Below, one piece after another: positions 38,382 through 47,945 of a stretch of 64,000 nt of DNA (its first letter is position 1; every line of letters begins with the position of its first letter). The stretch comes from Opitutus sp. GAS368. Lineage in GTDB: Bacteria; Verrucomicrobiota; Verrucomicrobiia; Opitutales; Opitutaceae. Both the position numbers and the translations under genes were made by a program. The DNA is taken from the NCBI GenBank assembly GCA_945903465.1, contig CAMDOF010000020.1, positions 1-64,000 of the forward strand. The letters run 5' to 3'. Under the pieces are notes generated by a model. That model had not been told where the DNA came from. It made no database searches and saw only the letters and a list, made by a program, of their open reading frames with translations.

Positions 38382-39740
38382 ATGCTATTGCCCGACCTGC
38401 TTGCTATTTCGCCCTTCACGCAGCCCGTGCGTGGTCGCGTGGCCTTACCCGGCTCAAAAAGCATTACGAATCGTGCGCTGCTGCTCGGAGCGCTCTCTGA
38501 TCAGGAGATAACTCTCGAGCGGGCCCTCTTTAGCGAAGATACGGAGCTCATGTGCACGGCGCTGCGCCAACTCGGCTTTACGGTAACGACGGACCCGAGC
38601 GCGCACACGATCAGCGTCGCTGGCCTGGGTGGAGCAATTCCCGTCAGGCAGGCCGATTTATTTGTTGGCTTGGCCGGGACCGCGGCGCGTTTTCTGACGG
38701 CGCTATGCGCGGCAGCCTCCTCGGGGGTTTATCGGTTGGATGGCGTGCCCCAGATGCGCCGCCGACCGATGAAACCGTTGATTGATGCCCTGCGGGCGCT
38801 CGGGGCGGACATCCGCTGCACCGGGGAAGAAGGTTATTTTCCGCTGGAGGTTCACGCTCGTGGCCTCGTCGGCGGAGCCGTTGAGCTCGACGCGAGCGAG
38901 AGTAGCCAATTGCTATCAGCGCTCTTAATGGTTGCGCCACTCGCGCAGCGGGACGTGCACATCACGCTGCGCGGCACCGTGCGGCAGGCGTATGTCGAAA
39001 TGACGGCGAGGGTGATGGCGGCGTTCACCGTCGGCCAACGCGGGCGGGTGACGTGGCCTGACCCGCACACTCTGGCGGTCGCGGCCGGGCAACCGCCTTA
39101 CCACCGACCAAGTGGCGTCTATGCAATCGAGCCCGATGCCTCGGCCGCCAGCTACTTTCTGACGCTCCCGCTCGTGACCGGGGGGCAACTTTCCCTTGAG
39201 GGAGCGCAAGACGCTCGGTGCGGTCTGCAAGGCGACACCGAGTTTGCGGACGTCGTGCGCGGGATCGGCGCCGAAGTTCGCCCCACCACGGGCGGCTTGA
39301 CTGTGGACTTCAGGACTGGAGCCAGTCGGCGCGCGGTGACTGCGCGCAATTTCAAGGCCATTTCGGATACATTTTTAACGCTGGCCGCGCTGGCACCGTT
39401 ATTATCCGGACCGACGCGGATCACGGGCATCGCGCACACGCGCAAGCAAGAAACGGATCGCGTGGCCGGTATGGCGAGGGAACTGACGCGGCTAGGTCAG
39501 CGCGTCATTGAGGCGGAAGATTCGCTCGAAATCCATCCGCAAGCGCTGCGCAGCGGCGAGACCGTCGAGACCTACCACGATCATCGTTTTGCGATGAGTT
39601 TTGGGGTGCTCGGCTGCCACGACCTTCACGGGGATGGTCGACCGTGGCTCACGATTCGCGATCCCGGATGCTGCGCAAAGACCTTTCCCCATTTTTTTGA
39701 TTTACTCGAAACGCTTCGGCGGACCTCGCTCACTCTTTGA
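38382..39740 (+). CDS. aroA: 3-phosphoshikimate 1-carboxyvinyltransferase (EPSP synthase)
   Basis: Transfers the enolpyruvyl group of PEP to shikimate-3-phosphate in the shikimate pathway. The 452-residue protein has PGSKSITNRALLLGAL (23-38), the RFLTALCAA and GVPQMRRRPM segments, SSQLLSALLM, the ISDTFLTLAALA and TRKQETDR motifs, and DHRFAMSFG near the end. An alternative TTG start at 38343, with GGTGG upstream, is possible. Its stop overlaps the ATG of cmk by one base, forming an aroA-cmk-plsC operon. Confidence 0.95.
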   Translation: MLLPDLLAISPFTQPVRGRVALPGSKSITNRALLLGALSDQEITLERALFSEDTELMCTALRQLGFTVTTDPSAHTISVAGLGGAIPVRQADLFVGLAGTAARFLTALCAAASSGVYRLDGVPQMRRRPMKPLIDALRALGADIRCTGEEGYFPLEVHARGLVGGAVELDASESSQLLSALLMVAPLAQRDVHITLRGTVRQAYVEMTARVMAAFTVGQRGRVTWPDPHTLAVAAGQPPYHRPSGVYAIEPDASAASYFLTLPLVTGGQLSLEGAQDARCGLQGDTEFADVVRGIGAEVRPTTGGLTVDFRTGASRRAVTARNFKAISDTFLTLAALAPLLSGPTRITGIAHTRKQETDRVAGMARELTRLGQRVIEAEDSLEIHPQALRSGETVETYHDHRFAMSFGVLGCHDLHGDGRPWLTIRDPGCCAKTFPHFFDLLETLRRTSLTL

Positions 39741-40411
39741 TGATCACTTCCTCTTTTATTATTGTGGCGATTGATGGCGGGGCCGCGTCGGGCAAATCTT
39801 CCTCCGCCCGCGCTCTGAGCGAACGCTTTAACCTACTCCACGTTGACACCGGTTCGTTCTACCGCGCCATCACCGCCGAAATGCTGCGACGTGGTCTGCG
39901 GACGGATGATCTCAGCGGAATTTCCGCGACCATCGCACACGTGCGCCTCACGACTCAAGTGCAGGGCCGCTCGGCCCGCATGGAACTGGACGGGCGGGTT
40001 GCCGGTGAAGAAATCCGCGGCAGCGCCGTCAACGACGCGGTTTCCCATTTTGCCGCGATTCCCGAAGTGCGGCAGGCGTTGCTCGCGTACCAGAGGGGCC
40101 AGGCGGAAGTCGCCCGCGGGGCTGGTTTCCGCGGCCTGGTGATGGAAGGGCGCGATATTGGCTCGGTTATTTTTCCGGACGCGACGTTTCGTTTTTTCCT
40201 GCAAGCGGATCCTGAAGAACGCGCACGGCGGCGCGCCAGCGAGGGCCAGCGCGACCCAATCGCGGAGCGCGATCGCCTCGATTCAACCCGGAAGACAGCA
40301 CCGCTGGCCTGCCCGCCCGGCGCACTCGCGATCGACACGACGCACCTCAATTTAGCGGAAGTGGTCGCGAGGATGGTCGCGCCCATCACCAGAGCTCTGG
40401 AGCCCCTATGA
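39740..40411 (+). CDS. cmk: Cytidylate kinase
   Basis: Phosphorylates CMP and dCMP with ATP. The 223-residue protein has the P-loop DGGAASGKSS (12-21), the substrate-binding LLHVDTGSFYRAI, the FRGLVMEGRDIG segment and the lid region ERARRRASEG. It is translationally coupled with aroA (one-base overlap) and plsC (ATGA). Confidence 0.95.
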   Translation: MITSSFIIVAIDGGAASGKSSSARALSERFNLLHVDTGSFYRAITAEMLRRGLRTDDLSGISATIAHVRLTTQVQGRSARMELDGRVAGEEIRGSAVNDAVSHFAAIPEVRQALLAYQRGQAEVARGAGFRGLVMEGRDIGSVIFPDATFRFFLQADPEERARRRASEGQRDPIAERDRLDSTRKTAPLACPPGALAIDTTHLNLAEVVARMVAPITRALEPL

Positions 40412-41067
40412 ATTGCGCATTTCCCCAGGTCGAAATGCAACCGGTGTATGGATTTTTTCATTACACGCTGAGGGTGATGTTCGATATGTTTTTTCGAGGG
40501 GAAGTCGTCGGCCTCCAACATCTGCCTGCGCGGGGTGGTTTTCTGATCGCCGCGAATCATGCCAGCTTTATCGATCCGCCGATGATCGGATGCCAGGTTT
40601 CCCGGCAGATCGCTTATTTTGCCCGCAAAACACTCTGGAACGGGCCGGCGGCTTCTTGGTGGCTGGATGCGGTGGGCACGATTCCAGTGGATCGTGATGG
40701 CGGTCAGGACATCAGCGCGATCAAGCGCGTCCTGCGCGCGATCAAGGAACAGCGTGGTTTGATTTTATTTCCGGAAGGAACGCGCACGACGGATGGCCAG
40801 CTGCAACCGGCTAAACCAGGAGTCGGTTTTATCGCCATCAAAACTCAGGTGCCGGTCGTACCGGTGAGAATTTTCGGCTCCTTTGAGGCTTTTGGCAAAG
40901 GTCGTCGACCGCGCCTCGGGACACCGGTAACCGTGGTTTTTGGCCCGCCGCTGGCGCCAGCGGACTACGACCAGCCGGATGCAGCGAAGGAACGCGCGCA
41001 AATTGCCAGCGAGCGGATTATGGCGGCAATCGCACAGCTCTGCCCCCCGCCGGTAAGAGTAATCTGA
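40408..41067 (+). CDS. plsC: 1-acyl-sn-glycerol-3-phosphate acyltransferase
   Basis: Makes phosphatidic acid by acylating lysophosphatidic acid at the inner membrane. The 219-residue protein has the HxxxxD motif (His51 to Asp56, NHASFID), the acceptor-site FPEGTR, and the hydrophobic N-terminal segment after YGFFHYTLRVMFDMFF. A partial Shine-Dalgarno sequence (GGAG) is present. ATG overlaps the cmk stop. It is convergent with trpS. Confidence 0.92.
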   Translation: MNCAFPQVEMQPVYGFFHYTLRVMFDMFFRGEVVGLQHLPARGGFLIAANHASFIDPPMIGCQVSRQIAYFARKTLWNGPAASWWLDAVGTIPVDRDGGQDISAIKRVLRAIKEQRGLILFPEGTRTTDGQLQPAKPGVGFIAIKTQVPVVPVRIFGSFEAFGKGRRPRLGTPVTVVFGPPLAPADYDQPDAAKERAQIASERIMAAIAQLCPPPVRVI

Positions 41068-41160
41068 GGTGAGGCCGGGACCGTCGCGCGGCGCCCGCCA
41101 CTGTCCCGTGACAAATCAGCGCGGCCGGCTCACCCGATTAACGGAGTAGGTCGCCACCGA

Positions 41161-42126
41161 TCAACGGAGACCACAGGCCTTGCGGGCGCGGTCCATGACT
41201 TGTGCAGCCACCGCATTGGCGCGCACCGCCCCATCACTTAAGATCCGCTCGACATAATCGAGATTGGCCGCGAGCTCGGCGCGGCGAGTTCGCGCCCCGG
41301 AAAAATAATTCCAATAGTGCTCGAAGAGTGCCTTTTTCAGATCGCCGTAACCGAGACCACCCGTGCGCAGGCGTTGCTCAAAGTCGATCGCCACATCCGT
41401 CGGCGCAAAGAGCTTGAGGAGCTGAATCGCGAGATTCTTATCCGCATCGGGCTTGGGCTCGGCCGGCGAACGCGAGTCCATCACAATGCCCATAACTTTT
41501 TTTCGGAGCGCTTTCTCATCGCCAAAAATCTCAATCGTATTGCCATAACTTTTTGACATTTTTTGACCATCCAAACCAGGCACAACCGCGACCGCATCGC
41601 GAATCTCCGATTCAGGAACGATCAGCGTTTCCCCATAGGCCTCGTTAAACTTAATCGCCATGTCCCGCGTCATCTCGACATGCTGCTTCTGATCACGCCC
41701 GACGGGCACGCGCTGGGTATCGTAAAGCAGAATGTCCGCCGCCATCAGCACGGGATAGGCGAAGAGGCCGAAATTTGGTGAGAGCCCCTTGGCGGTTTTA
41801 TCTTTATAGCTGTGCGCCCGCTCCATCAGCCCCATCGGGGTGAGTGAACCCAGCATCCACATCAATTCGCAAACGACCGGCACATCACTCTGCCTCCAAA
41901 AAACGCTCTTGGCCGGGTCGAGTCCGCAGGCCAGCCAGTCAAGGGCGATCGCTTGCGTGTTCTTCCGCCGCTCCCGCGGATCGGTGACCGTCGTCATCGA
42001 GTGATAGTCGGCGATGAAGTAAAAACAATCGCCCCGGGATTGCGCATCGATGGCGGGCCGCATGGCGCCGAAATAGTTGCCAATATGCAGCGTGCCGGAG
42101 GGCGTGATACCAGTGAGAGTACGCAT
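41161..42126 (-). CDS. trpS: Tryptophanyl-tRNA synthetase
   Basis: Charges tRNA-Trp. A class I synthetase of 321 residues, typical for the bacterial enzyme. The HIGH-type motif is TPSGTLHIGN (8-17), and the KMSKS motif is GLDGQKMSKSYGN (about 190-202). DQKQHVEMTRDMA for substrate binding is intact. ATG 42126 is preferred to the longer start at 42195, as the extra residues are not in the family. Confidence 0.97.
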   Translation of the reverse strand: MRTLTGITPSGTLHIGNYFGAMRPAIDAQSRGDCFYFIADYHSMTTVTDPRERRKNTQAIALDWLACGLDPAKSVFWRQSDVPVVCELMWMLGSLTPMGLMERAHSYKDKTAKGLSPNFGLFAYPVLMAADILLYDTQRVPVGRDQKQHVEMTRDMAIKFNEAYGETLIVPESEIRDAVAVVPGLDGQKMSKSYGNTIEIFGDEKALRKKVMGIVMDSRSPAEPKPDADKNLAIQLLKLFAPTDVAIDFEQRLRTGGLGYGDLKKALFEHYWNYFSGARTRRAELAANLDYVERILSDGAVRANAVAAQVMDRARKACGLR

Positions 42127-42230
42127 AGAAAGGAGAACGCGGGCGTGATCGTAGTCGTGGATTGATTCGTTTGGATAATCGGGACGAACGGACAAAGAGT
42201 ACGAATCGAGGAATTAAAACCAGAAAGATT

Positions 42231-42911
42231 TTAATCTCGGCGGAGAATGAATTTCACGGACGGACGGGCATGGGCGATGGTGTTGGCGGGGAGGTAGCCG
42301 CTGAAGGCGAGCGTGGGCGTGACGAGCGCACGCCGACCGAGGATCGAGCCAGGATTTAGCACCGCGTTACAACCGACCTCCGCCCCGTCGCCCACGATGG
42401 CCCCGAACTTACGCAAACCCGTGGCGTAAACCTGATCCCCGACCCGGACGACAACCGGTTGCTGATCGAGCCGTAAATTGGAGCAAATCACCCCAGCCCC
42501 AAGGTGGGCGCGATTACCTAAAATAGAATCACCGACATAGTTAAAGTGCGGCGCCTGCACGCCATCCAAGAGCAGGCAGTTTTTAAATTCGCAGGCGTTA
42601 CCGAGCACGCCCCCCTCACCCACAATCACGTTGCCGCGAATAAAAGCACCGGGACGAATCTCGGTCCGGGCCCCAATCCAAGCGGGTCCGATGATCGTCG
42701 CCGAAGGCGGAAGATTAACCGACGGATGGATCCACACGCGACCTTCGAGGTGGACGCCAGTCGGGCACGTCGCGACCGGGAGAGGATCCGGCAAGGCCGC
42801 GAGGGCCGGCGCGATCTGTTTGAGCCATTCCCACGGTGGGACGTCCGCCACGAAGTGCGCGGCGAATATCGCGAGTGAATCGGGTAAGCTGAAAAAATCG
42901 GAAGCCTTCAT
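42231..42911 (-). CDS. Left-handed beta-helix (hexapeptide repeat) protein, GlmU-like
   Basis: A 226-residue protein made of hexapeptide repeats (PSATIIGPAWIGARTEIRPG and the following rungs), the fold of GlmU and LpxA-type acyl- and acetyltransferases. The N-terminal 60 or so residues are helical, without the Rossmann pyrophosphorylase domain of full GlmU. The order of rungs and the sequence FNYVGDSILG, as in GlmU (LNYLGD), point to a nucleotide-sugar or acetyl transfer role. The start is ATG 42911. Substrate unknown. Confidence 0.7.
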   Translation of the reverse strand: MKASDFFSLPDSLAIFAAHFVADVPPWEWLKQIAPALAALPDPLPVATCPTGVHLEGRVWIHPSVNLPPSATIIGPAWIGARTEIRPGAFIRGNVIVGEGGVLGNACEFKNCLLLDGVQAPHFNYVGDSILGNRAHLGAGVICSNLRLDQQPVVVRVGDQVYATGLRKFGAIVGDGAEVGCNAVLNPGSILGRRALVTPTLAFSGYLPANTIAHARPSVKFILRRD

Positions 42912-43088
42912 ACGGTCGGAAGAGGTGGTGGAGGGAGAGAGGTAACGCAACCGAAACGACAGCCGCCGGGGTTGGTCTGCTCGAGACGCTGCGACCTTTC
43001 TCGGAAAACAGGTTGACCGGGGCGAGTGGGAGGGGGCCAACGTCGCGGCTGGTCAGGAGCGCCGAGCATACGCGCGTTTTAGCGCGTT

Positions 43089-44018
43089 TTAGCGACTGCG
43101 GTTGCGAGGATGAAATTTTGCGTGGTGGTCGACTAATCGCTGCGGTTCGACCGCGGTGTAAATTTGCGTAGTCGAAATGCTCGCGTGACCGAGCATTTCC
43201 TGGATGGCGCGGAGATCGGCTCCGCCAGTGAGCAGATGCGTCGCAAACGAGTGACGCAGCGCATGAGGCTTTACCTTTTGGTCGATACCTGCGCGTTGCG
43301 CGTGATCTTTGACAATCATCCAAAGGGCAACGCGGGAAAGAGCGCGGCCCCGGTGGTTGAGGAAAAACTGGCTGCCCGTGTGCGCGCGCACCAAGTGAGG
43401 GCGACCGGCCTCGAGGTAAGTCTTTAACGCGACGCAGGCGCGGCCGCCCACGGGGACCATACGCTCCTTCGCGCCCTTACCGAACACCCGCAAAAAGCCC
43501 TGCTGCAGGTCGATTTGCTGCAACATCAAGGTGGCAAGTTCGGAAACCCGGAGCCCGCTCGAATAAAATAATTCCAAGAGCGCGCGATCTCGCAAGGCGC
43601 GCGGCGTGCCCCCCGTGGGCGCGATCATCAAGCGTGCCACGTCCGCAACGGAAAGAGTCTCGGGCATTTTTCTGCGCGCCTTCGGACCGACCAAGAGCGC
43701 GCTGAAATCATCCGCCCGCAGTCGTTCACGCACGAGGAAACGCGCAAGTGAGCGCAAGGCTGCCAGTTTCCGGGCGAGACTGGCCACGGTATAGAGCGCT
43801 TCAGAAAGGGCGTGAATCCATGCCGTTGCGTGCGCCGGGGTGACCCCTCGCCAATCCGTGGCCCCGCGCTGAGCCACAAAGTGCGCGGCCTGATCGAGAT
43901 CCCGGCGATAGGCCGCCACGGTGTGCTTCGAAAGCCCACGTTCCAAACTCATGAAGCCAAGCAAAGCCTCGATATCCGTCGCGAACGCCGCAGGGGCGCG
44001 GCTATGATCATCCCGCAT
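43089..44018 (-). CDS. xerD: Tyrosine recombinase XerD-like
   Basis: A site-specific recombinase that resolves chromosome dimers. The 309-residue protein has the full catalytic set: Arg157 (SSGLRVSEL), Lys181 (GKGAKER), His252 and Arg255 (HALRHSFATHLL), His278 (LGHASIS) and nucleophilic Tyr287. The N-terminal core-binding domain LLGFMSLERGLSKHTVAAY is typical of XerC/D, so the housekeeping role is preferred to an integrase role. The intrinsic terminator of infA lies just before its start. Confidence 0.92.
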   Translation of the reverse strand: MRDDHSRAPAAFATDIEALLGFMSLERGLSKHTVAAYRRDLDQAAHFVAQRGATDWRGVTPAHATAWIHALSEALYTVASLARKLAALRSLARFLVRERLRADDFSALLVGPKARRKMPETLSVADVARLMIAPTGGTPRALRDRALLELFYSSGLRVSELATLMLQQIDLQQGFLRVFGKGAKERMVPVGGRACVALKTYLEAGRPHLVRAHTGSQFFLNHRGRALSRVALWMIVKDHAQRAGIDQKVKPHALRHSFATHLLTGGADLRAIQEMLGHASISTTQIYTAVEPQRLVDHHAKFHPRNRSR

Positions 44019-44021
44019 GCC

Positions 44022-44051
44022 AAAAAAAAGACGCCGCAGGCCAGCGGCGTC
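44022..44051 (-). terminator. Rho-independent terminator of infA
   Basis: A perfect 8-base stem (44030-44037 with 44044-44051) around AGGCCA, with eight A on the plus strand at 44022-44029, so it reads as U8 for the minus-strand transcript. It is only 3 bp from the xerD start, so xerD needs its own promoter or read-through. Confidence 0.88.
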
Positions 44052-44080
44052 GATCTGAATTTATCGCGCGAACCGCTTTA

Positions 44081-44347
44081 TTAATACGTGCGGCGGCGCG
44101 GGGCCGGCACGTAGTTGGAATTCGTTTCCTTCATTCGGAAGGTGATGCGCGCTTTCTCCAAGTCATAAGGACTCATCTCCATCTTCACGGTATCGCCAGC
44201 GGCGATCTTGATGAAATTTTTACGCAGCTTGCCAGAGATATGGGCAAGGACCACGTGCCCATTGGACAGCTGGACCTTGAACATGGTACCGGGAAGAACC
44301 GAGATGACCTTTCCCTCTACTTCGATCGCGTTATTATCAAGCGACAT
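44081..44347 (-). CDS. infA: Translation initiation factor IF-1
   Basis: An essential 88-residue OB-fold protein that binds the ribosomal A site. The core [19 protein letters not shown] and [14 protein letters not shown], plus [14 protein letters not shown], is standard. Typical IF-1 is about 72 residues; here a further tail of about 15 residues (ending [11 protein letters not shown]) is present. The start is ATG 44347, and the gene is divergent from tadA. Confidence 0.96.
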   Translation of the reverse strand: MSLDNNAIEVEGKVISVLPGTMFKVQLSNGHVVLAHISGKLRKNFIKIAAGDTVKMEMSPYDLEKARITFRMKETNSNYVPAPRRRTY

Positions 44348-44454
44348 ATTGAGCGAGGTGTTGGATCACTTTTCCGATGGTCATAGATGAGTGTTTCAAA
44401 AGCCCCTTGTAGGCAGGGTTTCACGGCCTTAGTCAAGGTTTCCCTATAAAAGAC

Positions 44455-44985
44455 GTGAACATCTCCACCTCTGCGCCCACGCCACCGCTCTGCCCTTTTG
44501 AAAAGAGGTTTCCTTCTCAATTGGTCCGCGACGATCTTTTTTTCATGAATTTGGCTTTCAATCAGGCCATCGATGCGTGGCGCCAGGATGAAGTGCCGAT
44601 TGGCGCGATCATTGAACTGGAGGGTGAGGTGATCGGCGCGGCCCATAATGCCGTGGAGAGCGCACGTGACCCGACCGCCCATGCCGAGATGCTCGCGATT
44701 ACCCAAGCTGCCGCGAAAATGGGCGATTGGCGACTCGCCGGGGCCACCGTGTTCGTCACGAAAGAGCCGTGTCCGATGTGTTCGGGCGCTCTCCTCATGT
44801 CCCGCGTACGGCGAGTCTGCTACGCCGTCCCCGATCCGAAAATGGGCTGCTTGGGCGGTGCGACCAACTTGAACGATCTACCGCGAGTGAACCACCATCT
44901 TGAATTGACGGCGGGCGGGGTGCTTGAAGCGGAGTGTCGCGAGCTCCTGCAAACTTTTTTCCGGCTGAAACGCGCGGAAGGTTAA
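44455..44985 (+). CDS. tadA: tRNA-specific adenosine deaminase
   Basis: Deaminates A34 of tRNA-Arg(ACG) to inosine. The 176-residue cytidine-deaminase fold has the zinc site HAE (His76, Glu78) and PCPMC (Cys106, Cys109), and the family segment GCLGGATNLND. The first residues are longer than usual. The start GTG 44455 is five bases after a TATAAA (44445-44450) that might be a -10 box, so the mRNA could have a very short leader. Confidence 0.93.
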   Translation: MNISTSAPTPPLCPFEKRFPSQLVRDDLFFMNLAFNQAIDAWRQDEVPIGAIIELEGEVIGAAHNAVESARDPTAHAEMLAITQAAAKMGDWRLAGATVFVTKEPCPMCSGALLMSRVRRVCYAVPDPKMGCLGGATNLNDLPRVNHHLELTAGGVLEAECRELLQTFFRLKRAEG

Positions 44986-45131
44986 GCCGCCCAGCCAGCT
45001 CACCGCGGGTTATCAATCGCGGCCCGCTCGGCCGATCCGACCAAAGTCTTTTCGCGCCAGCCGGGCGATTTCGGCTTCGCTGCGGGCATGCGCCTCTGAG
45101 TCTCGAGCCCGACCGCGAAGCCTGCGCCCAT

Positions 45132-46499
45132 CTACGGCAAGGCCCCCACCACGGGCTGCGTCCAAGCAGTTTCAAATTCACCGGCCACGCTGCCGTTTTG
45201 CTTTGGTTTTGTTGAAATAATTTTAGCGCGAACGTAGATTTCGTCGCCTTTGCAGCGATAAATTGCCTTTGGGCCCGAAACTTCCGCCAAGACCGCGCCC
45301 ACCTCCTTGCTATAACGATGATGGGGCAACGTGCGGCGCGGCGTCGATTCATTGCTCGGCGGCGGCATCAGTTCGCTCCCACGGTCAAATCCTCGGCGGG
45401 TACCGATAAATTGGACGGTGTAAGTGACGCCGGCCTCCGCACGAATTTCGACGCTGAGCTCGCCGGGCGCCCGGCGCACATCGTTGAGATAAACACCTGA
45501 GCTCGCGTAAAAATCACCTGCCTCCATCGCAAGGACGATGCTCGCGGGAGTGAGGTGCCGCGCGCGCACCATGACCCAACCACGCCCCGCATTACTCCGC
45601 CCCAAACCGAGTGCGTGATAGCTGTGAGAATCATCAACCCCGATACCGAAAACCAAGCCGAGCTTTAACTCGGCCAGGCGAAAAGTCAGCATGACATCCC
45701 ACATCGAATCCATGCTCAGACGAGTAGCATCACCCGCATTTTCGACTCCAGGATGGCCATTGTAGACTTCAAAAAAACGCTGGCCCTGAACTCGCATCAA
45801 TTCCTCAACGGTGATGCCCCAGCGAAAGTTCGGATGATTGATGTGAGCGAACATGGGTTGGCCGGATTTCTCCCGCTGAGCCGCCACATCGTTAAGCGTG
45901 CGCGCCATGACCTCGGTGGCGTTATCGGCGGTATGGGGCTTAATGAATTCGCGCGGATTGGTCGCGTTGATGTGAACCGGACCGCTGCGCTCGGGCATCG
46001 TGCTGGTTTTGGGCAACGTCCAGCTGCCGGTAATTTCCTCGCTCGGGATCATCAGAAAGCGACCGGGCTCCTCCAACAGCACACGGTATTCATCGAGCGG
46101 TTTCAGGCGCACTTCTTTTTTCACGCCGACTTGCCGCTGCTCGACCCAGTCCGCGCCGAAGCGCTGTAAATATTTTTGCAGGACCGCTCCGCCACCTCGT
46201 TGCACCACCTCGCCTTTGAGCGAAACCGGTGACTTGATTTCGAACCAGCGCGTTCCTTCGGCCAAAATGTTGTGATCAGACATCGCGAGAAAATGGTAAT
46301 TCTCTTGCTTGTACCAAGCCGCGATCATTTCCGGGTAATCATCACCGTCGCTCCAGAGCGAGTGGGTGTGCAGATTACCTTTGAACCAGTGCGCGTCACT
46401 TTGGGCGTGGAGCCACCGACCACCGAAGAATGCGCCGAGGAGGGCGGCCAAGGTGACTCGACCAATTAATGCGCGCATGGGGGTAATCGGAGTTAACAT
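45132..46499 (-). CDS. Exported PHP-domain metallohydrolase (CehA/McbA-like)
   Basis: A 455-residue protein with a hydrophobic N-terminus (RALIGRVTLAALLGAFFGG) and the PHP metal-binding motif NLHTHSLWSDGDDYPE. The second metal motif is AMSDHNILAEG, and a further pair is in FAHINHPNFRWG. PHP enzymes of this CehA/McbA class hydrolyse esters or phosphoesters; the substrate is unknown. A signal peptide places it outside the cytoplasm. It starts 8 bp after the ADH stop codon, so the two are probably co-transcribed. Confidence 0.85.
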   Translation of the reverse strand: MLTPITPMRALIGRVTLAALLGAFFGGRWLHAQSDAHWFKGNLHTHSLWSDGDDYPEMIAAWYKQENYHFLAMSDHNILAEGTRWFEIKSPVSLKGEVVQRGGGAVLQKYLQRFGADWVEQRQVGVKKEVRLKPLDEYRVLLEEPGRFLMIPSEEITGSWTLPKTSTMPERSGPVHINATNPREFIKPHTADNATEVMARTLNDVAAQREKSGQPMFAHINHPNFRWGITVEELMRVQGQRFFEVYNGHPGVENAGDATRLSMDSMWDVMLTFRLAELKLGLVFGIGVDDSHSYHALGLGRSNAGRGWVMVRARHLTPASIVLAMEAGDFYASSGVYLNDVRRAPGELSVEIRAEAGVTYTVQFIGTRRGFDRGSELMPPPSNESTPRRTLPHHRYSKEVGAVLAEVSGPKAIYRCKGDEIYVRAKIISTKPKQNGSVAGEFETAWTQPVVGALP

Positions 46500-46507
46500 G
46501 GTAAACG

Positions 46508-47527
46508 TTAAGCTGGCACGGTGATCATCGCTTTGACCACGCGTGGGTTGCCGGCGATTTCTGCAGGAAAAAAAGTGGGAGTTTCCTCTAAATGAAAGCG
46601 GTGAGTGATCCAAGGCGTCACGTCGATACGACCTGACTCCACTAAGTCAATGATCGTACGGAACGTGGCCGCAGTCGCGTTACGACTCGCGCAAAGGGTG
46701 AGCTCGCGGCGGTGCAAATGGGGATCGCTGAAGGTAATATCGCCCTGCACGAGACCCACGAAAACGATGCGACCACCATGGGCGGTCAGCTCGAAGGTGG
46801 CGGCCATCGATCTCGCGTTGCCCGTTGCATCAATAACGATGGTCGGCAGATCGCCACCACCGATGGCACGCAGAGCGGCGACAGGATCGCTCGGTGCTTG
46901 CAGGGTGTGGCTCACGCCCAAGTGCGTGCGCACAAATTCGAGGCGCATGGCATTTACGTCCATGACGGCCAACGTCGCGCCGCTCAGTCGGGCAAATTGG
47001 ACCACACTCAAGCCGATCGGACCAGCCCCGATCACGAGGACAAAATCATCAGGCTGAATCTCGGCTCGCTCGACCGCATGCGCGCCAATGCCGAGCGTCT
47101 CGATCAACGCGAGTGATTCGTAACCCAAGGTAGCGGAACGATGTAACTTGCGAGTGGGCAGCGCGAGGTAAGGGCGCATCCCTCCGTCCGTGTGGACGCC
47201 GAGGCATTTTAATTCAGTGCAGCAATTGGTCTTGCCGCGGCGGCAGGCGACGCAGCGACCACAGGTCAAGTAAGGTTCTACCGCACAGCGATCCCCTGCC
47301 CTTAAACCGTTCGGCTCGTCGCCTGGGTCAATGACCTCGACCCCAAGTTCGTGACCCAAGATACGGGGGTAATCAAAAAACGGTTGGCGTCCCGCAAACG
47401 CGTGAATATCCGTGCCGCAAATGCCAATCCGATGCACCCGCACAAGGGCCTGCCCACAGGAAATCGCTGGAATACATCCCGTTTTGGCTTTAAAACTACC
47501 GGGTCTTTCGAGCGAAATCTGGAGCAT
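46508..47527 (-). CDS. Zinc-dependent alcohol dehydrogenase family protein
   Basis: A 339-residue MDR-type dehydrogenase. Catalytic zinc ligands are Cys37 (GICGTD) and His59/Glu60 (GHELGVEV). Structural zinc Cys are 89, 92, 95 and 103 (CGRCVAC then CC). The Rossmann motif is GAGPIGLSV. The usual substrates are sugars or polyols such as sorbitol, threonine or L-idonate. ATG 47527 starts 418 bp from the divergent BNR protein; upstream in-frame codons to 47866 are not like the family. Confidence 0.88.
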   Translation of the reverse strand: MLQISLERPGSFKAKTGCIPAISCGQALVRVHRIGICGTDIHAFAGRQPFFDYPRILGHELGVEVIDPGDEPNGLRAGDRCAVEPYLTCGRCVACRRGKTNCCTELKCLGVHTDGGMRPYLALPTRKLHRSATLGYESLALIETLGIGAHAVERAEIQPDDFVLVIGAGPIGLSVVQFARLSGATLAVMDVNAMRLEFVRTHLGVSHTLQAPSDPVAALRAIGGGDLPTIVIDATGNARSMAATFELTAHGGRIVFVGLVQGDITFSDPHLHRRELTLCASRNATAATFRTIIDLVESGRIDVTPWITHRFHLEETPTFFPAEIAGNPRVVKAMITVPA

Positions 47528-47945
47528 ACGCAGATGAACACTTTCTGCGACAGACGATATGATTCCAGCGAAATCGGTCCATCGCCCCCGCCACCTCGTA
47601 ATTAAAACCCACCTGTTCGTTAAAACAATTCCGAGCGATAATCCATGCGACCGTCGCCAGGGACAACATCGGCCGGCTTCCTCATTGACCGAGGTTTGCA
47701 GCTCTCCTCGCCTGAGCCGCCATCGCGGTCGACTGGAGCAGCCGCGACTGCAAAAAGTCAGTGGATCCGCACTGATTACGGCAAAAATCACGACTTGGAT
47801 CGGAGTGCGGAATCGCTTAGAGCAACTTCCGTAGCCGTGGAATTCGGGGCTGACGCCGCTTCGCATTTACGCATGAATTTACCCCAATCGGATTTCAAAC
47901 GGCGCGCGGCGGGGCCCCCAAAACTTTCTAAATAAAATCTCCGTC
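47528..47945. other. Divergent intergenic region, no gene seen
   Basis: A 418-bp region between the ADH and the second BNR protein, likely holding both promoters. I could not identify a convincing -10/-35 pair. Confidence 0.4.
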
